This document shows positions 1-8,528 of a stretch of 35,284 nucleotides of DNA, one piece after another. A program made the position numbers and the translations under genes. A model generated the notes under the pieces. The model did not search any database, was not told the origin of the DNA, and saw nothing but the letters and a program-made list of their open reading frames with translations. Location of the stretch: NCBI RefSeq assembly GCF_963548695.1, contig NZ_CAUUWA010000021.1, positions 1-35,284 on the forward strand. The letters are read 5' to 3'. The number at the start of each line of letters is the position of its first letter. Within the stretch, counting starts at the first letter, position 1. Source of the DNA: an uncultured Fretibacterium sp. (GTDB lineage: Bacteria; Synergistota; Synergistia; Synergistales; Aminobacteriaceae).

Positions 1-36
1 ATAGGCAAAAATCTCCAGCGCTTCCCTAAAAATTAA

Positions 37-139
37 CATGGGGGCTTCGCCCCCATGCCCCCACGCCGCTATCCCGAGACTGATCGGCCCGCAAGCGAAG
101 CGAGCGGCTGCCGGAAGGCTCCCCTTTGGGGATAGCGGC
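37..139. other. Structured non-coding region upstream of prfB
   Basis: The first 355 bases hold no convincing gene. A perfect 9-bp hairpin (37-45 with 49-57, loop TTC) is followed by a long-range 11-bp stem, GCCGCTATCCC at 65-75 pairing with GGGATAGCGGC at 129-139. On the minus strand the first hairpin runs into a T-rich stretch (complement of 25-36), so it could terminate a minus-strand gene lying left of the window. It also resembles the GC-rich palindrome between cobU and cobS, so a dispersed intergenic repeat is the alternative. A 71-codon open frame at 126-341 crosses this area but has no ribosome-binding site and no recognisable protein. Confidence 0.45.
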
Positions 140-241
140 GGCCCCGGCAAGTTTCTTACTCGAAACAGGCAAGCTGGGGTACCACCGGGGTGCTTCATGG
201 ATTAAATCAGCGTTTCCTTTGAATCTCCCGTCCTGCGGGAA

Positions 242-270
242 TGGACAGGACGGAATGTTGAAGTTATTAT
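242..270 (+). promoter_or_regulatory. Sigma70-type promoter of prfB
   Basis: TGGACA at 242-247 (5 of 6 matches to the -35 consensus) and TATTAT at 265-270 (5 of 6 to the -10) are separated by exactly 17 bases. Transcription would start near 277 and give a leader of about 80 bases before the prfB start at 356. It probably also feeds the closely packed genes downstream. Confidence 0.65.
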
Positions 271-355
271 GTCTGCATCCATTGGTGTCTATTGAAAACG
301 GGGAAAACGGGCGGAAGCCCGGACCGGGCCTGGAGAAATAGTTGGAGGAATGAAC

Positions 356-1466
356 ATGATCGTCGCGAACGTGTCGGTATTGGAGGAACTGCGGGCCCTG
401 AAGCGGGAGCTGCAGGACAGCCTTTGACCTGCCTACGCTGAGAGGACGGGCGAAGGAGCTGGAGCGGGCGACCTCGGCCCCGGACTTCTGGTCCCGCGAG
501 GGGAACCAGGACGTCCTGAAGGAGCTCTCGTCGGTCAACGGGCGTCTCTCGGAGTGGGAGAAGGTCGCGTCCGAGCTGGACGACCTGGAGGTCCTGGAGG
601 AGATGCTGCGGGAGGGCGACGATACCGAGCTCCAGAGGGAGTTCGAGCGGCGCGCGGAGGAGCTGCACCGGGCGCTGGAGCGCCACAAGCTCCTGATCCT
701 GCTGGACGAGGACTACGACACGTCCAACGCTATCCTGACGGTGCACGCCGGGTCCGGGGGGCTGGACTCCCAGGACTGGGCGGAGATGCTGCTCCGGATG
801 TACCTACGCTACGCGGAGCGCGAGGGGTTGAAGGCCACGGTGCTGGAGGCCGCGTCCGACGAGGAGGCGGGGATCAAGAGCGCCACGGTGATGGTGGAGG
901 GCGACCACGCCTACGGCTTTCTGAAGGCGGAGAAGGGCGTGCACCGCCTGGTGCGCATCTCGCCGTTCGACTCCGCGCATCGGCGGCACACCAGCTTCGC
1001 GTCGGTGGGGGTGTCGCCGGAGTTTCCCGACGACGTGGACGTGGAGGTGCGCCCCGAGGACCTGCGGGTGGATACCTTCCGGGCCAGCGGCGCGGGCGGG
1101 CAGTACGTCAACCGGACGGACTCCGCCGTCCGCATCACCCATATCCCGACGGGGATCGTGGTCAGCTGCCAGAACGAGCGGTCCCAGCACATGAACCGCC
1201 AGGTGGCGATGCACGTGCTGAGGAGCAAGCTCTACGAGCTGGCGCTGCAGGAGCGCCAGGACGAGCTGGCCTCCGTGGTCGGGGACAAGAAGGAGAGCAC
1301 GTGGGGCAGCCAGATCCGTTCCTACGTGCTGCATCCCTATACCCTGGCCAAGGACCACCGCACCGGGGTCGAGAAGGGCAACGTCCAGGCCGTCCTGGAC
1401 GGGGACCTGGATGATTTCGTCATGGGCTACCTGCGCTGGCACGCGCGGGGCGAAAGGGACGCGTAG
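356..1466 (+). CDS. prfB: Peptide chain release factor 2 (programmed +1 frameshift)
   Basis: Recognises UGA/UAA stop codons and triggers peptide release on the ribosome. The gene is in two frames. A 23-codon leader frame starts at ATG 356 (GGAGG at 344-348, spacing 7; the ATG at 350 is too close to it) and ends at TGA 425-427 inside the sequence CTTTGAC. Slipping by one base lets the ribosome read on from 426 to the TAG ending at 1466, giving about 369 aa, normal for RF2. The anticodon-like SPF motif is near residue 202 and the catalytic GGQ motif near residue 247, both in the RF2 spacing. The frameshift is autoregulatory: low RF2 lets the ribosome pause at UGA and shift. It is not a sequencing error. 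Confidence 0.97.
414..428 (+). promoter_or_regulatory. prfB: RF2 +1 programmed frameshift site
   Basis: The slippery CTT-TGA-C (422-428) matches the universal RF2 site. A Shine-Dalgarno-like AGGA at 414-417 ends four bases before CTT. In E. coli the stimulatory element is the stronger AGGGGG three bases before CTT, so the internal element here is weaker and slightly displaced. How efficient it is cannot be judged from sequence. Confidence 0.9.
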
Positions 1467-1472
1467 CCGTTC

Positions 1473-1497
1473 GGGGCCGGCACGGCCGGCGATCCCC
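1473..1497 (+). terminator. GC-rich hairpin after prfB
   Basis: GCCGGC at 1476-1481 pairs with the GCCGGC at 1485-1490 across a 3-base loop. Flanking GGG and CCCC can extend the stem past a small bulge. No T-tract follows, so it may be an attenuator, an mRNA 3' stabiliser or incidental rather than an intrinsic terminator. Confidence 0.3.
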
Positions 1498-1536
1498 GTC
1501 GTTCGTTTATCTGAATTGGGATGGAGTTGTTGTCTC

Positions 1537-3351
1537 TTGAATGGTCTTTCGATACGGCGCCTTGCCGCCGTCCTGCTCTGCGCCTGTGCCTGCTCGTGGG
1601 CTTGGAGCCCGGCATTTGGGGAGGCCCCCCGGACCGCGCCCGTTGAGATCCCCAAGCCCCTCGTTCCCTTCGTCCCTGAGCAGCCGATCGTCTCCGCGGG
1701 TGCGCTGAGGGCCGGGATGAGGGGCTATCTGCTCACGGTTCTCAGGGGGACGCGCCCGGAACGCCTGCCGTTGGAGGTCGTGGACGTTGTCCCCCAGAAG
1801 GGGGAGGTGAGCCGTTCCATCCTGGTCCGCCTCCTGCCGTCGGCGAACAATCGGGCGGGGGGCGTGGCCCAGGGAATGAGCGGGTCCCCGGTCTACATCG
1901 GGGGCAGGCTGGCCGGGGCCGTGGGGAGCGGATGGAGCTTCAGCGATCACAATCTGGCGCTGGTCACGCCCATCGAGGACATGTGCGCGGTCTTTTCCCG
2001 TCCCGACAGGCCCGCGCATCCATTGGGCAGGGGACCCTCGCCGCGCGGGTCGGGCTCCGTCGCGCCGCTCTCGGTGGCGGGGCTCGATGGGAGGTCCGCG
2101 GAGCGCCTGGCCCATGCCTTGGGCGTCGCCGTGGAGCCCACTCCCGCCGGCGCCTCGAAGGCCCTGGAGGTCGTGCCGGGCAGGCTCTCGCCCGGGGAGG
2201 CCGTGGCGGCCCTCCTGGTCTGGGGGGACGTCGAGGTCGGCGCGACGGGTACCGTCACGGCGACCGCCAGGGACGGGCGTTTTCTGGCCTTCGGGCATCC
2301 CTTCCTGGAGCGCGGGGCCGTGAACTTTCCCGCGGCCCGGGCCCGCATCCACGAGACGATCCCCAGCCAGGCCTTTCCGTTCAAGCTCGCGAGCCCCGTC
2401 TCGCTCGTCGGCACGGTGACGCAGGACCGGGCCGCGGGCATCGGCGGCAGGACGGATTTCTTCACCCCATCGGTCTCCGCCGCCCTGGCCTTCACGGACG
2501 CCGATCAGGGAGGGCTGCGGACGGTCCGGAACTTCCGCGTCGTCCCGGATGCCTTTTTGGGGGGACGCCTGCTGCAGGGGGTTTTCTCCGGCCTGATGGA
2601 CGACATCTGGCGGCGTAGGGGGCAGGGCACCATGACCGTGAACCTGCACATCGACGGCCGGGGGGTGGACAGGGGATGGGCCCGGAAGAACGTATTCTTC
2701 TCCGAGGATGACGTCTCCACGGCGGCGCTCCGCGAGGCCGCGAGGATATGGGATCTCTTCCTGCTCCAGCCCTTCGCGGATGGGATGCCCATCGGGTTCC
2801 GCCTCGAGGTCGAGGCCACGGAGGAACCCAGGGTCCTGTTCATTGAGGACGTGAACGTCTCCTCCGACGCGCAGCCCGGCGAGGCACTGAACGTCGGGGT
2901 GACGCTGCGCCCCTGGCGCAAACGACCCGTGCACAAGAGCTTCACCCTCACTGTGCCGAAGGAGGCGTCCGGGACGTGCGAGCTCCTGGTCCGCGGCGGC
3001 GGGATCAACTCCCTGCCCCAGCTGGCGCTGGAGGGCGGCTGGAAGTCCATCGACAGCCTGGACCGGATGCTGACGGAGGTCGGAGCCATGGACGCCAACA
3101 ACGAGCTGGTCCTGGAGCTGCTCTGCGACCCCGACGTCATCAAGGCCGCCAAGGAGGGCCCCCGCAGCGATGACCGCCGCGGTGGTTCCTCTGACCTGCT
3201 GCCCGAGGAACGGGAGTTCCTGAGCGAGACGAAGGCCCGGAGGATCCGGGAGGGGACCCTGAGGATATCGCGCTCGGATTACTTCGTCGACGGGATGATG
3301 AAGCGCCTGATTACGGTGAAGGGGGAGGGCGAGGGCGAGGGGGAACGATGA
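1537..3351 (+). CDS. Secreted SpoIVB-type (S55) serine peptidase domain protein
   Basis: About 604 aa. An N-terminal signal-like segment (two Arg, then a hydrophobic Ala/Cys/Leu-rich stretch and a possible cleavage after AFGEA) is followed by an S55-type domain. The motif GMSGSP (residues about 113-118), then VYIGG, a Gly-rich strand and LVTPIEDM, match the SpoIVB peptidase family, whose catalytic Ser lies in GMSGSP. Further on FGHPFLERG (near residue 255) is also typical. The start is uncertain: no ATG fits, and TTG at 1537 has GGAG about 10 bases upstream and gives the best signal peptide. In Bacillus SpoIVB cleaves a periplasm-like partner to release a sigma factor. Here there is no sporulation context, so an envelope protease role is inferred. 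The stop overlaps tmk as ATGA. Confidence 0.8.
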   Translation: MNGLSIRRLAAVLLCACACSWAWSPAFGEAPRTAPVEIPKPLVPFVPEQPIVSAGALRAGMRGYLLTVLRGTRPERLPLEVVDVVPQKGEVSRSILVRLLPSANNRAGGVAQGMSGSPVYIGGRLAGAVGSGWSFSDHNLALVTPIEDMCAVFSRPDRPAHPLGRGPSPRGSGSVAPLSVAGLDGRSAERLAHALGVAVEPTPAGASKALEVVPGRLSPGEAVAALLVWGDVEVGATGTVTATARDGRFLAFGHPFLERGAVNFPAARARIHETIPSQAFPFKLASPVSLVGTVTQDRAAGIGGRTDFFTPSVSAALAFTDADQGGLRTVRNFRVVPDAFLGGRLLQGVFSGLMDDIWRRRGQGTMTVNLHIDGRGVDRGWARKNVFFSEDDVSTAALREAARIWDLFLLQPFADGMPIGFRLEVEATEEPRVLFIEDVNVSSDAQPGEALNVGVTLRPWRKRPVHKSFTLTVPKEASGTCELLVRGGGINSLPQLALEGGWKSIDSLDRMLTEVGAMDANNELVLELLCDPDVIKAAKEGPRSDDRRGGSSDLLPEEREFLSETKARRIREGTLRISRSDYFVDGMMKRLITVKGEGEGEGER

Positions 3352-4001
3352 GGGGCCGCGGGATCTGCGTCTCGCGCGGACTTTTCGTTACGATCGAGGG
3401 GATCGACGGCTGTGGAAAGAGCACGCAGGCCGCCCGCCTGGCCGACTGGCTCGAGGCGCGGACGGGGTGCGGGGTACTGCGCACGTTCGAACCCGGTGGC
3501 TGGGGCGGTGGAGCGCTGCGCTCCCTGATCATGGCCGGGGACGTCCCGGACGACCTCACGGAGCTGCTGCTCTTCCTGGCGGACCGCAGCGGGCACTTGG
3601 CCTCCGTCGTGCTGCCCGCGCTCTCCGAGGGGCGGATCGTCCTGTGCGAGCGCTACTCGGACTCCACCCTGGCCTATCAGGTCTGGGGCCGGGGGTTGTC
3701 CGAGGCGTTCGTCGCCTCGCTGATCGCGTCCTGCGGCTTTCTCGCGCCCGACCTGACGGTGCTGCTGGATATCGACGCTGGGACGGCGGAGCGCCGCCTG
3801 GGGGGCCGGGGCGGCGCCGACCGCATCGAGTCCGCGGGGAGCGCGTTTATGGCGCGCGTCGCCGAGGGGTACCGGGAGCTGGCCCGGCGCAGCCCGGAGC
3901 GGATTATTGTTGTGGATGCCGCCGGTACGGAGGACGAGGTCGGGGCCCGGATCGAATCGGCTGCCCTGGAGCCTTTGGAGGGATTGCTCCGTGCGGGTTA
4001 A
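3348..4001 (+). CDS. tmk: Thymidylate kinase
   Basis: Phosphorylates dTMP to dTDP with ATP, in dTTP synthesis. 217 aa, normal length. The P-loop GIDGCGKST is at residues 18-26. The FEPGG segment and the ERYSDSTLAYQ motif (binding of the dTMP base and phosphate) follow, as does an Arg-containing lid near GGRGGADR. ATG 3348 overlaps the upstream stop, so translation is coupled to the S55 gene. The gene heads a tmk-yaaR-holB-ricT cluster also known from Bacillus. Confidence 0.95.
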   Translation: MRGRGICVSRGLFVTIEGIDGCGKSTQAARLADWLEARTGCGVLRTFEPGGWGGGALRSLIMAGDVPDDLTELLLFLADRSGHLASVVLPALSEGRIVLCERYSDSTLAYQVWGRGLSEAFVASLIASCGFLAPDLTVLLDIDAGTAERRLGGRGGADRIESAGSAFMARVAEGYRELARRSPERIIVVDAAGTEDEVGARIESAALEPLEGLLRAG

Positions 4002-4428
4002 GAGGAGCGGGGAGGGGACGAAGGGCAGGGTGGAGTACGGCGCCGGGGGCGGCGCACGCCATCCTGCGGTGCCGGGGGCGGTCCCCGCCGGGCCGTCCTT
4101 CGCCCTGGCCATGGAGGAGACGGAGGTCCGCGCGCTCCTGGACCGCCTCGACGCCGTTGCGGCCAGGCTCTCGGTCTTTCCGGCCGAGCGCCTGATATTG
4201 GAGTACCGGTCCATCCTGACGGAGCTGCTCCGGCGGGCCATGAAGGGTTTCAGCCTCAGGCGTGACCTCCGCTGGCGCAAGACCGACCGCACGATGTTCG
4301 TCACCCTGGAACGGGCCGAGTCCGCCATGGAGGAGCTCGAGGACGCCTTCCGCAGGGAGGGGGACCGAAGCCGGGCGATAGCCCTGCTGGAGGAGATCAA
4401 GGGATGCCTGGTGTCGCTTCTTATGTGA
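3991..4428 (+). CDS. yaaR: YaaR-like DUF327 protein
   Basis: 145 aa, matching the roughly 146 aa of Bacillus YaaR. The GTG start at 3991 is chosen because GGAGGG sits at 3977-3982, 8 bases upstream. The ORF can be extended upstream, but only inside tmk. Its helical core ends in a segment with RRDLRWRKTDR and the pattern ERAESAMEELED, as in the family. Position between tmk and holB supports the call. The molecular function is not established. The start lies within the end of tmk and the stop inside holB, so all three are coupled. Confidence 0.8.
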   Translation: MRVKRSGEGTKGRVEYGAGGGARHPAVPGAVPAGPSFALAMEETEVRALLDRLDAVAARLSVFPAERLILEYRSILTELLRRAMKGFSLRRDLRWRKTDRTMFVTLERAESAMEELEDAFRREGDRSRAIALLEEIKGCLVSLLM

Positions 4429-5174
4429 CGCCCGCCCCCTTCTCTGAGCTCCCGTCCTGGCGTGCCCTGATGAGGGAGTTCGAGGCGGGTGACGTGCCGC
4501 ACTGCCGGGCGGTCTCCGCGCCGGCCTCGTGGCATGGAGCGCTCCTGGATGCCCTGGCCGGGCTTTATCTCTTCGGAAGGCCCGACGGAGGGCCGGTCGG
4601 GGGGGGGCGCCTGGATCGGGAGGGGCATCCGGACCTTCTCGTCGCCGGGGAGGTCGGGAAGGCCCCCAATATTGAGGCCTGCCGGTCGCTGATTCAGGAC
4701 CTGGCCCTCAAACCGGTTCTCGCCGCACGGCGCCTTGGCGTCGTGATGGCGGCCGACCGGCTGCTCCTGCCCGCGGCGAACAGCCTGCTGAAGCTGGCCG
4801 AGGAGCCCCCGTCCCACGCCTGCATCCTCCTCCTTCTGGAGGGGAGCGCCCTGTTGCCCACGCTGCGCAGCCGGGCCCGTTTCACGGTGCTGGCTGGCCC
4901 GATGGAGGTCCCGGCCGTGCCTCCGCCCCGGGACGGGGCGGCGTGGCTGAGCTGGGTGGAGGGGGCGAAGGACGCGGCGGGGATCGCCGTGGACCTGGCG
5001 TCGTGGGCGGCCCACGTGTTCCGATCGGGGGACGTGGAGCGCGCCGCGCGGATCGACCGGCTCAGGGTGATTGCCGAGGCGGGGAAGCTCTCCGTCCCGG
5101 CGCTCTGCGATCTTTTGACTTTGGCACTCAGGGAGGAACTTCCTTTTGAGCATTTATTTGGCGACTTTCGGTAA
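4404..5174 (+). CDS. holB: DNA polymerase III delta-prime subunit
   Basis: Clamp-loader subunit of the replicative polymerase. 256 aa, somewhat short compared with the 320-330 aa of other HolB proteins. Diagnostic segments: HPDLLVAGE, then IEACRSLIQDLALKP, and NSLLKLAEEPPSHACILLL followed by LRSRARF, corresponding to the sensor-1 and SRC-like region of clamp loaders. No Walker A motif is visible, which is normal for delta-prime. ATG 4404 has GGAGGAG upstream and lies inside the end of yaaR. The assignment rests on the central motif and on gene order. Confidence 0.85.
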   Translation: MPGVASYVTPAPFSELPSWRALMREFEAGDVPHCRAVSAPASWHGALLDALAGLYLFGRPDGGPVGGGRLDREGHPDLLVAGEVGKAPNIEACRSLIQDLALKPVLAARRLGVVMAADRLLLPAANSLLKLAEEPPSHACILLLLEGSALLPTLRSRARFTVLAGPMEVPAVPPPRDGAAWLSWVEGAKDAAGIAVDLASWAAHVFRSGDVERAARIDRLRVIAEAGKLSVPALCDLLTLALREELPFEHLFGDFR

Positions 5175-6588
5175 GCTGCGTTACCTTGGCCTGGCCGAGG
5201 TTCCCGATGCCGCCGCGTCGAAGGCCAGATGGATTCTTATCCGAACGGTCAGGGGCCTGGAGATGGGGCTTCTGGGGGGTCCCCTCTCCCAGGAGCAGGA
5301 GGCGAAGTACCGCGCGTCCTGCATCGAGGACGGCAGCGGGGAGCACACCCGCGGCCCGGAGCCCATGCTGCAGGAGGTCGAGTACGTAGGGAACGCGGAT
5401 GCCGATCGGATCGAGGAGTATTACCGGTGCCGGGGCGACGAGGATTCGGTCCTGCTGCGCAGCCGGGAGATCCTGGTCTCCCACGGGCTCCAGATGAAGC
5501 TGGTGGACGTCGAGTTCCTTCTGGACCGCAAGAAGCTCTTCTTCTACTTCACATCGGAGCAGCGCGTCGACTTCCGCGGTTACGTCCGCGACCTCGCCAG
5601 GGAGTTCCGGACCCGCATCGAGATGCGGCAGATCGGCGTCCGGGACGAGGCCCGCGTCGTGAGCGGCATCGGGCCCTGCGGCAGGCCCTGCTGCTGCAGT
5701 TATTGGTTGCACCGGTTCACGCCCATCTGCATCCGCATGGTCAAGGAGCAGAACCTGGCCTTGAACCCGACGAAGATATCGGGCATCTGCGGGCGTCTGA
5801 TGTGCTGCATGGCCTACGAGCACTCCCTTTACAATACACTCTGGAGGTCCCTGCCCAGCCCGGGGGCCAAGATCAGAACGGAGAATGGGACCTACGTCCT
5901 CGACAGCGTGGACCTCGCCTCGGAGTCCGTCCGGGTGCGATTCCCCAATGGGCACCTCGTCCCGGTCTCCATCGCGGAGTTCCCGGACTTCAGGGAGGCC
6001 GTCCTGCAGGGGCAGGACTGGGGGGGCGAAGCCGCGGCTTCGGCTGCGGCCCCGCGGTTCGCTCCCGGAGCACAGAGGCGGGCGTCGGGGACGAGGCGGG
6101 AGGCCGGGGCCGGGAGGACGGAGACCCGTCCGGCAACGGCTCGTCCAATGGATCGCCGGGGCAAGCCGGAGAAGGTATCCCTGGACGAACATCTGGCGAG
6201 CCTGGCGGGTCGGGAGTCCGGCCGTCCCGTGCCTAACCTGCCCGAGTCCGCGGAGCGGGAGGCCCTCGGGAACGGAGAGCAGGGCGCTGCGCCGAAGAAG
6301 CGGCGGAGACGCAAGAGCGAAGGGGCCGCCCGTGCCGGCGCGCCGGTCCCAGGCCCGTCGACGCCCCGCCTGGTTGAGGGAACGGAGGAAAAGGGGGCCC
6401 GGCCCAGCCGGCCCCCGCGACGGCGTCTGGACCGACAGGACAGGCCGGGGACAGGAAGCGAGCCGCCGTCAGGCGGCGATGAGCCCCGCGGGGAGGAGCG
6501 AGGCCGCCCAAGGCCGCGGCGTCGGCCGGATCGGCGTCCCCGCGAGCGTCAGGACGGCGGCGGGGATACGGGGAAAGGGGAGGCATAA
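5146..6588 (+). CDS. ricT: PSP1-domain protein RicT/YaaT with long basic tail
   Basis: The family partners RicA and RicF in an Fe-S complex that tunes RNase Y-dependent mRNA processing in Bacillus. Start TTG 5146 with GGAGG at 5132-5136 inside the end of holB. Residues 1 to about 290 form the conserved PSP1 domain with clustered cysteines GPCGRPCCC, then PICIR, then CGRLMCC, the Fe-S-ligand pattern. From about residue 295 to 480 there is an additional low-complexity tail rich in Arg, Pro, Gly and Ala, absent from the 275-aa Bacillus protein. The tail is predicted to be disordered and could bind RNA. That is inference. Confidence 0.9.
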   Translation: MSIYLATFGKLRYLGLAEVPDAAASKARWILIRTVRGLEMGLLGGPLSQEQEAKYRASCIEDGSGEHTRGPEPMLQEVEYVGNADADRIEEYYRCRGDEDSVLLRSREILVSHGLQMKLVDVEFLLDRKKLFFYFTSEQRVDFRGYVRDLAREFRTRIEMRQIGVRDEARVVSGIGPCGRPCCCSYWLHRFTPICIRMVKEQNLALNPTKISGICGRLMCCMAYEHSLYNTLWRSLPSPGAKIRTENGTYVLDSVDLASESVRVRFPNGHLVPVSIAEFPDFREAVLQGQDWGGEAAASAAAPRFAPGAQRRASGTRREAGAGRTETRPATARPMDRRGKPEKVSLDEHLASLAGRESGRPVPNLPESAEREALGNGEQGAAPKKRRRRKSEGAARAGAPVPGPSTPRLVEGTEEKGARPSRPPRRRLDRQDRPGTGSEPPSGGDEPRGEERGRPRPRRRPDRRPRERQDGGGDTGKGEA

Positions 6589-7524
6589 ATGGCATTTTTC
6601 GCGCGCTTGAAGGACAGCCTCAGGGGGGTCAAGGAACGCTGGAGCGGGGGGATTGCCTCGCTCTTCTCGGGGGCCTCCTTCGACGATGCTTTCTGGGAGG
6701 AGCTCGAGGAGCGCCTGATCGCGGGGGACGTCGGCGCGGAGCTCTCGGAGGAGCTGACCTCCGCCCTCAGGCGAGAGGCGAAACAACGAGGGATCTCCTC
6801 ACCGGAGGCCCTGAAGGACGTCTTCGTGTCGCTGATCTCCGAGGAGCTGCTCTCCGTCCCCGGGATGGGGCAGCCCTTCGAGCCCGGTGAGGGTGGCGTC
6901 CCCCTGGTCCTCCTGATGGTCGGCATCAACGGGAGCGGAAAGACGACCTCGGCGGGCAAGCTCGCCGCGCAGTTCCTGAAGCGGGGAAAGCGCGTCGTCA
7001 TGGCGGCGGCGGACACCTTCCGGGCCGCGGCCATCGAGCAGCTTCAGGTCTGGGGTGAGCGCGCCGGGGTGCGGGTCGTCGCCCAGAGTCAGGGCAGCGA
7101 CCCGGCGGCCGTGGCCTTCGACGCCTGGCAGGCCGCCCGTTCCTCGGAGGCCGACGTCCTGATCGTGGACACGGCGGGGCGCCTGCACGCAAAACACAAC
7201 CTCATGGAGGAGCTCCGTAAAATTCACCGCGTCCTCGAGCGGGAGGCGGGGAGCGAGCGGCTTCGAACCGTCCTCGTCCTGGACTCCGTGCTGGGCCAGA
7301 ACTCCGTGGCGCAGGCCGAGACCTTCAACGCGATGCTACCCCTCTCCGCCGTCATCCTGACCAAGTACGACAACACGGCCAAGGGCGGGGTGGTCCTCTC
7401 CATCGCCCGCAAGCTCAAGGTCCCGGTGCGCTACATCGGCCTGGGCGAGGGGACGGACGACCTCAGTCCCTTCGACCCCCGGGAGTTCGCCGCCGCACTG
7501 ATGGAAGGCGGGACCCCCCGATGA
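6589..7524 (+). CDS. ftsY: Signal recognition particle receptor FtsY
   Basis: Membrane-associated SRP receptor GTPase for co-translational targeting. 311 aa: a short N domain (residues 1 to about 95) without a long acidic A domain, then the NG GTPase domain. G1 is GINGSGKTT (about 112-120), the insertion-box motif is AADTFRAAAIEQL, G3 is VDTAGR, and the closing motifs are LVLDSVLGQN and TKYDNTAKGG. The last two differ slightly from the commoner DATTGQN and TKLDGTAKGG, but keep the GTP-binding TKxD. The stop overlaps the next gene as ATGA. Confidence 0.96.
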   Translation: MAFFARLKDSLRGVKERWSGGIASLFSGASFDDAFWEELEERLIAGDVGAELSEELTSALRREAKQRGISSPEALKDVFVSLISEELLSVPGMGQPFEPGEGGVPLVLLMVGINGSGKTTSAGKLAAQFLKRGKRVVMAAADTFRAAAIEQLQVWGERAGVRVVAQSQGSDPAAVAFDAWQAARSSEADVLIVDTAGRLHAKHNLMEELRKIHRVLEREAGSERLRTVLVLDSVLGQNSVAQAETFNAMLPLSAVILTKYDNTAKGGVVLSIARKLKVPVRYIGLGEGTDDLSPFDPREFAAALMEGGTPR

Positions 7525-8528
7525 ACGACTCCCCTGAGGAGCTCCTGCTCTCCCTGTCGCCGAGTTCGACGCTCCTGGTGCTGCTGCGCGCCCTCTACCG
7601 CCTGCTTCTCGACTACGGGGCCCTATGGCCCGACGGCTCCGAACAGGCGTTCGTGTTCCACAAGGATCAGCTTGTCGTCCTGATCGAGCGAGGACAGTCC
7701 GAGGCGCTCGTCCGGGACCTGCCGCACCTGGCCGACGAGGGGCTGATCCGCCCCGTCGGCCCCGGGGAGGAGGACGAGAGCGCTCAGGCCCTCCTCGTCG
7801 AGCGCCGCGGGGCCCGAGTCCTTCCCCTTGCGGAGGCGGCTGCGCCGTGGGAGCCGAAGTTCCCCGAGTGGTGGGAGGCCCCGCTGCCCTTCGCCCTCTG
7901 CGCGAGGGGCCGGATGCGGATCAATCGAACCGCCGCTCTGATGTTCGGGACCGACCTGGAGCGTCTGAGCGTCGCGGATCTGCCCGAGAAGGACGAGTTC
8001 ATCGTCGACCTCGAGGGGCGGGAGCCTCCGTGCTTCCTCGCCTTCCGCCGGCTGGAGCCGGACATCTTCATCCTGGAGGACTGCACCGGGGACCTGATGG
8101 AGGCTCAGGACATCTCGTGGTGGGCCGGGCTGGGCCGGACCTGGGTCGCCTCCATCGAGAAGGAGGGACGGACATGGCGCCGCGAGGAGGACGCCCTTCC
8201 CGAGGATTTCGCGGGGCAGGCCTGGCCCTGCGAGTGGGAGGGGCGTTTCCTGGGCTGGCTCTGCGTGGAGGAGCCGACGGCTGTCCCGGCGGCGTCGGAC
8301 GGAGGGGAGCCGGACGCGCCTCCCCCGATTCCCCGCAAAAAGCCCCGTGCGCGCCGTTCGCCTCCCAAGCGGGAGGACGAGGTGCTGAAGGCCATCGGGC
8401 CGCAGACGATGGGGCTGTTGGCCCCGGGGCGAGTGCTCGACGAACCGGAGGAGGGAAGCGACTCCTCGGGTGAGGGGCAGCCTGCGGCGCGGAGGGCCGG
8501 CGAGAGGACGCGGGGACGGACGCCGTGA
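7521..8528 (+). CDS. Conserved-looking hypothetical protein
   Basis: 335 aa, not recognised. It is soluble-looking, rich in Trp and acidic residues in the first 250 aa (for example PEWWEAP, ISWWAGLGRTW), with a segment MRINRTAALMFG that is reminiscent of a PAS-type fold, but too weak to call. The C-terminal 80 aa is Pro/Arg/Gly-rich and likely disordered. It is translationally coupled on both sides: ATG 7521 overlaps the ftsY stop, and its own stop overlaps the GTG of the DUF4416 gene. That suggests it is a genuine member of this operon. No function is proposed. Confidence 0.75.
   Translation: MNDSPEELLLSLSPSSTLLVLLRALYRLLLDYGALWPDGSEQAFVFHKDQLVVLIERGQSEALVRDLPHLADEGLIRPVGPGEEDESAQALLVERRGARVLPLAEAAAPWEPKFPEWWEAPLPFALCARGRMRINRTAALMFGTDLERLSVADLPEKDEFIVDLEGREPPCFLAFRRLEPDIFILEDCTGDLMEAQDISWWAGLGRTWVASIEKEGRTWRREEDALPEDFAGQAWPCEWEGRFLGWLCVEEPTAVPAASDGGEPDAPPPIPRKKPRARRSPPKREDEVLKAIGPQTMGLLAPGRVLDEPEEGSDSSGEGQPAARRAGERTRGRTP

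Noticed and set aside
126..341. 71-codon open frame before prfB
   Set aside because: No ribosome-binding site, no recognisable protein features, and it overlaps the hairpin region and prfB promoter.
6589..7524. Divergent or inactive FtsY because of DSVLGQN and TKYDN
   Set aside because: All GTP-contacting residues (GSGKTT, DTAGR, TKxD) are intact; the changes are conservative lineage variants.
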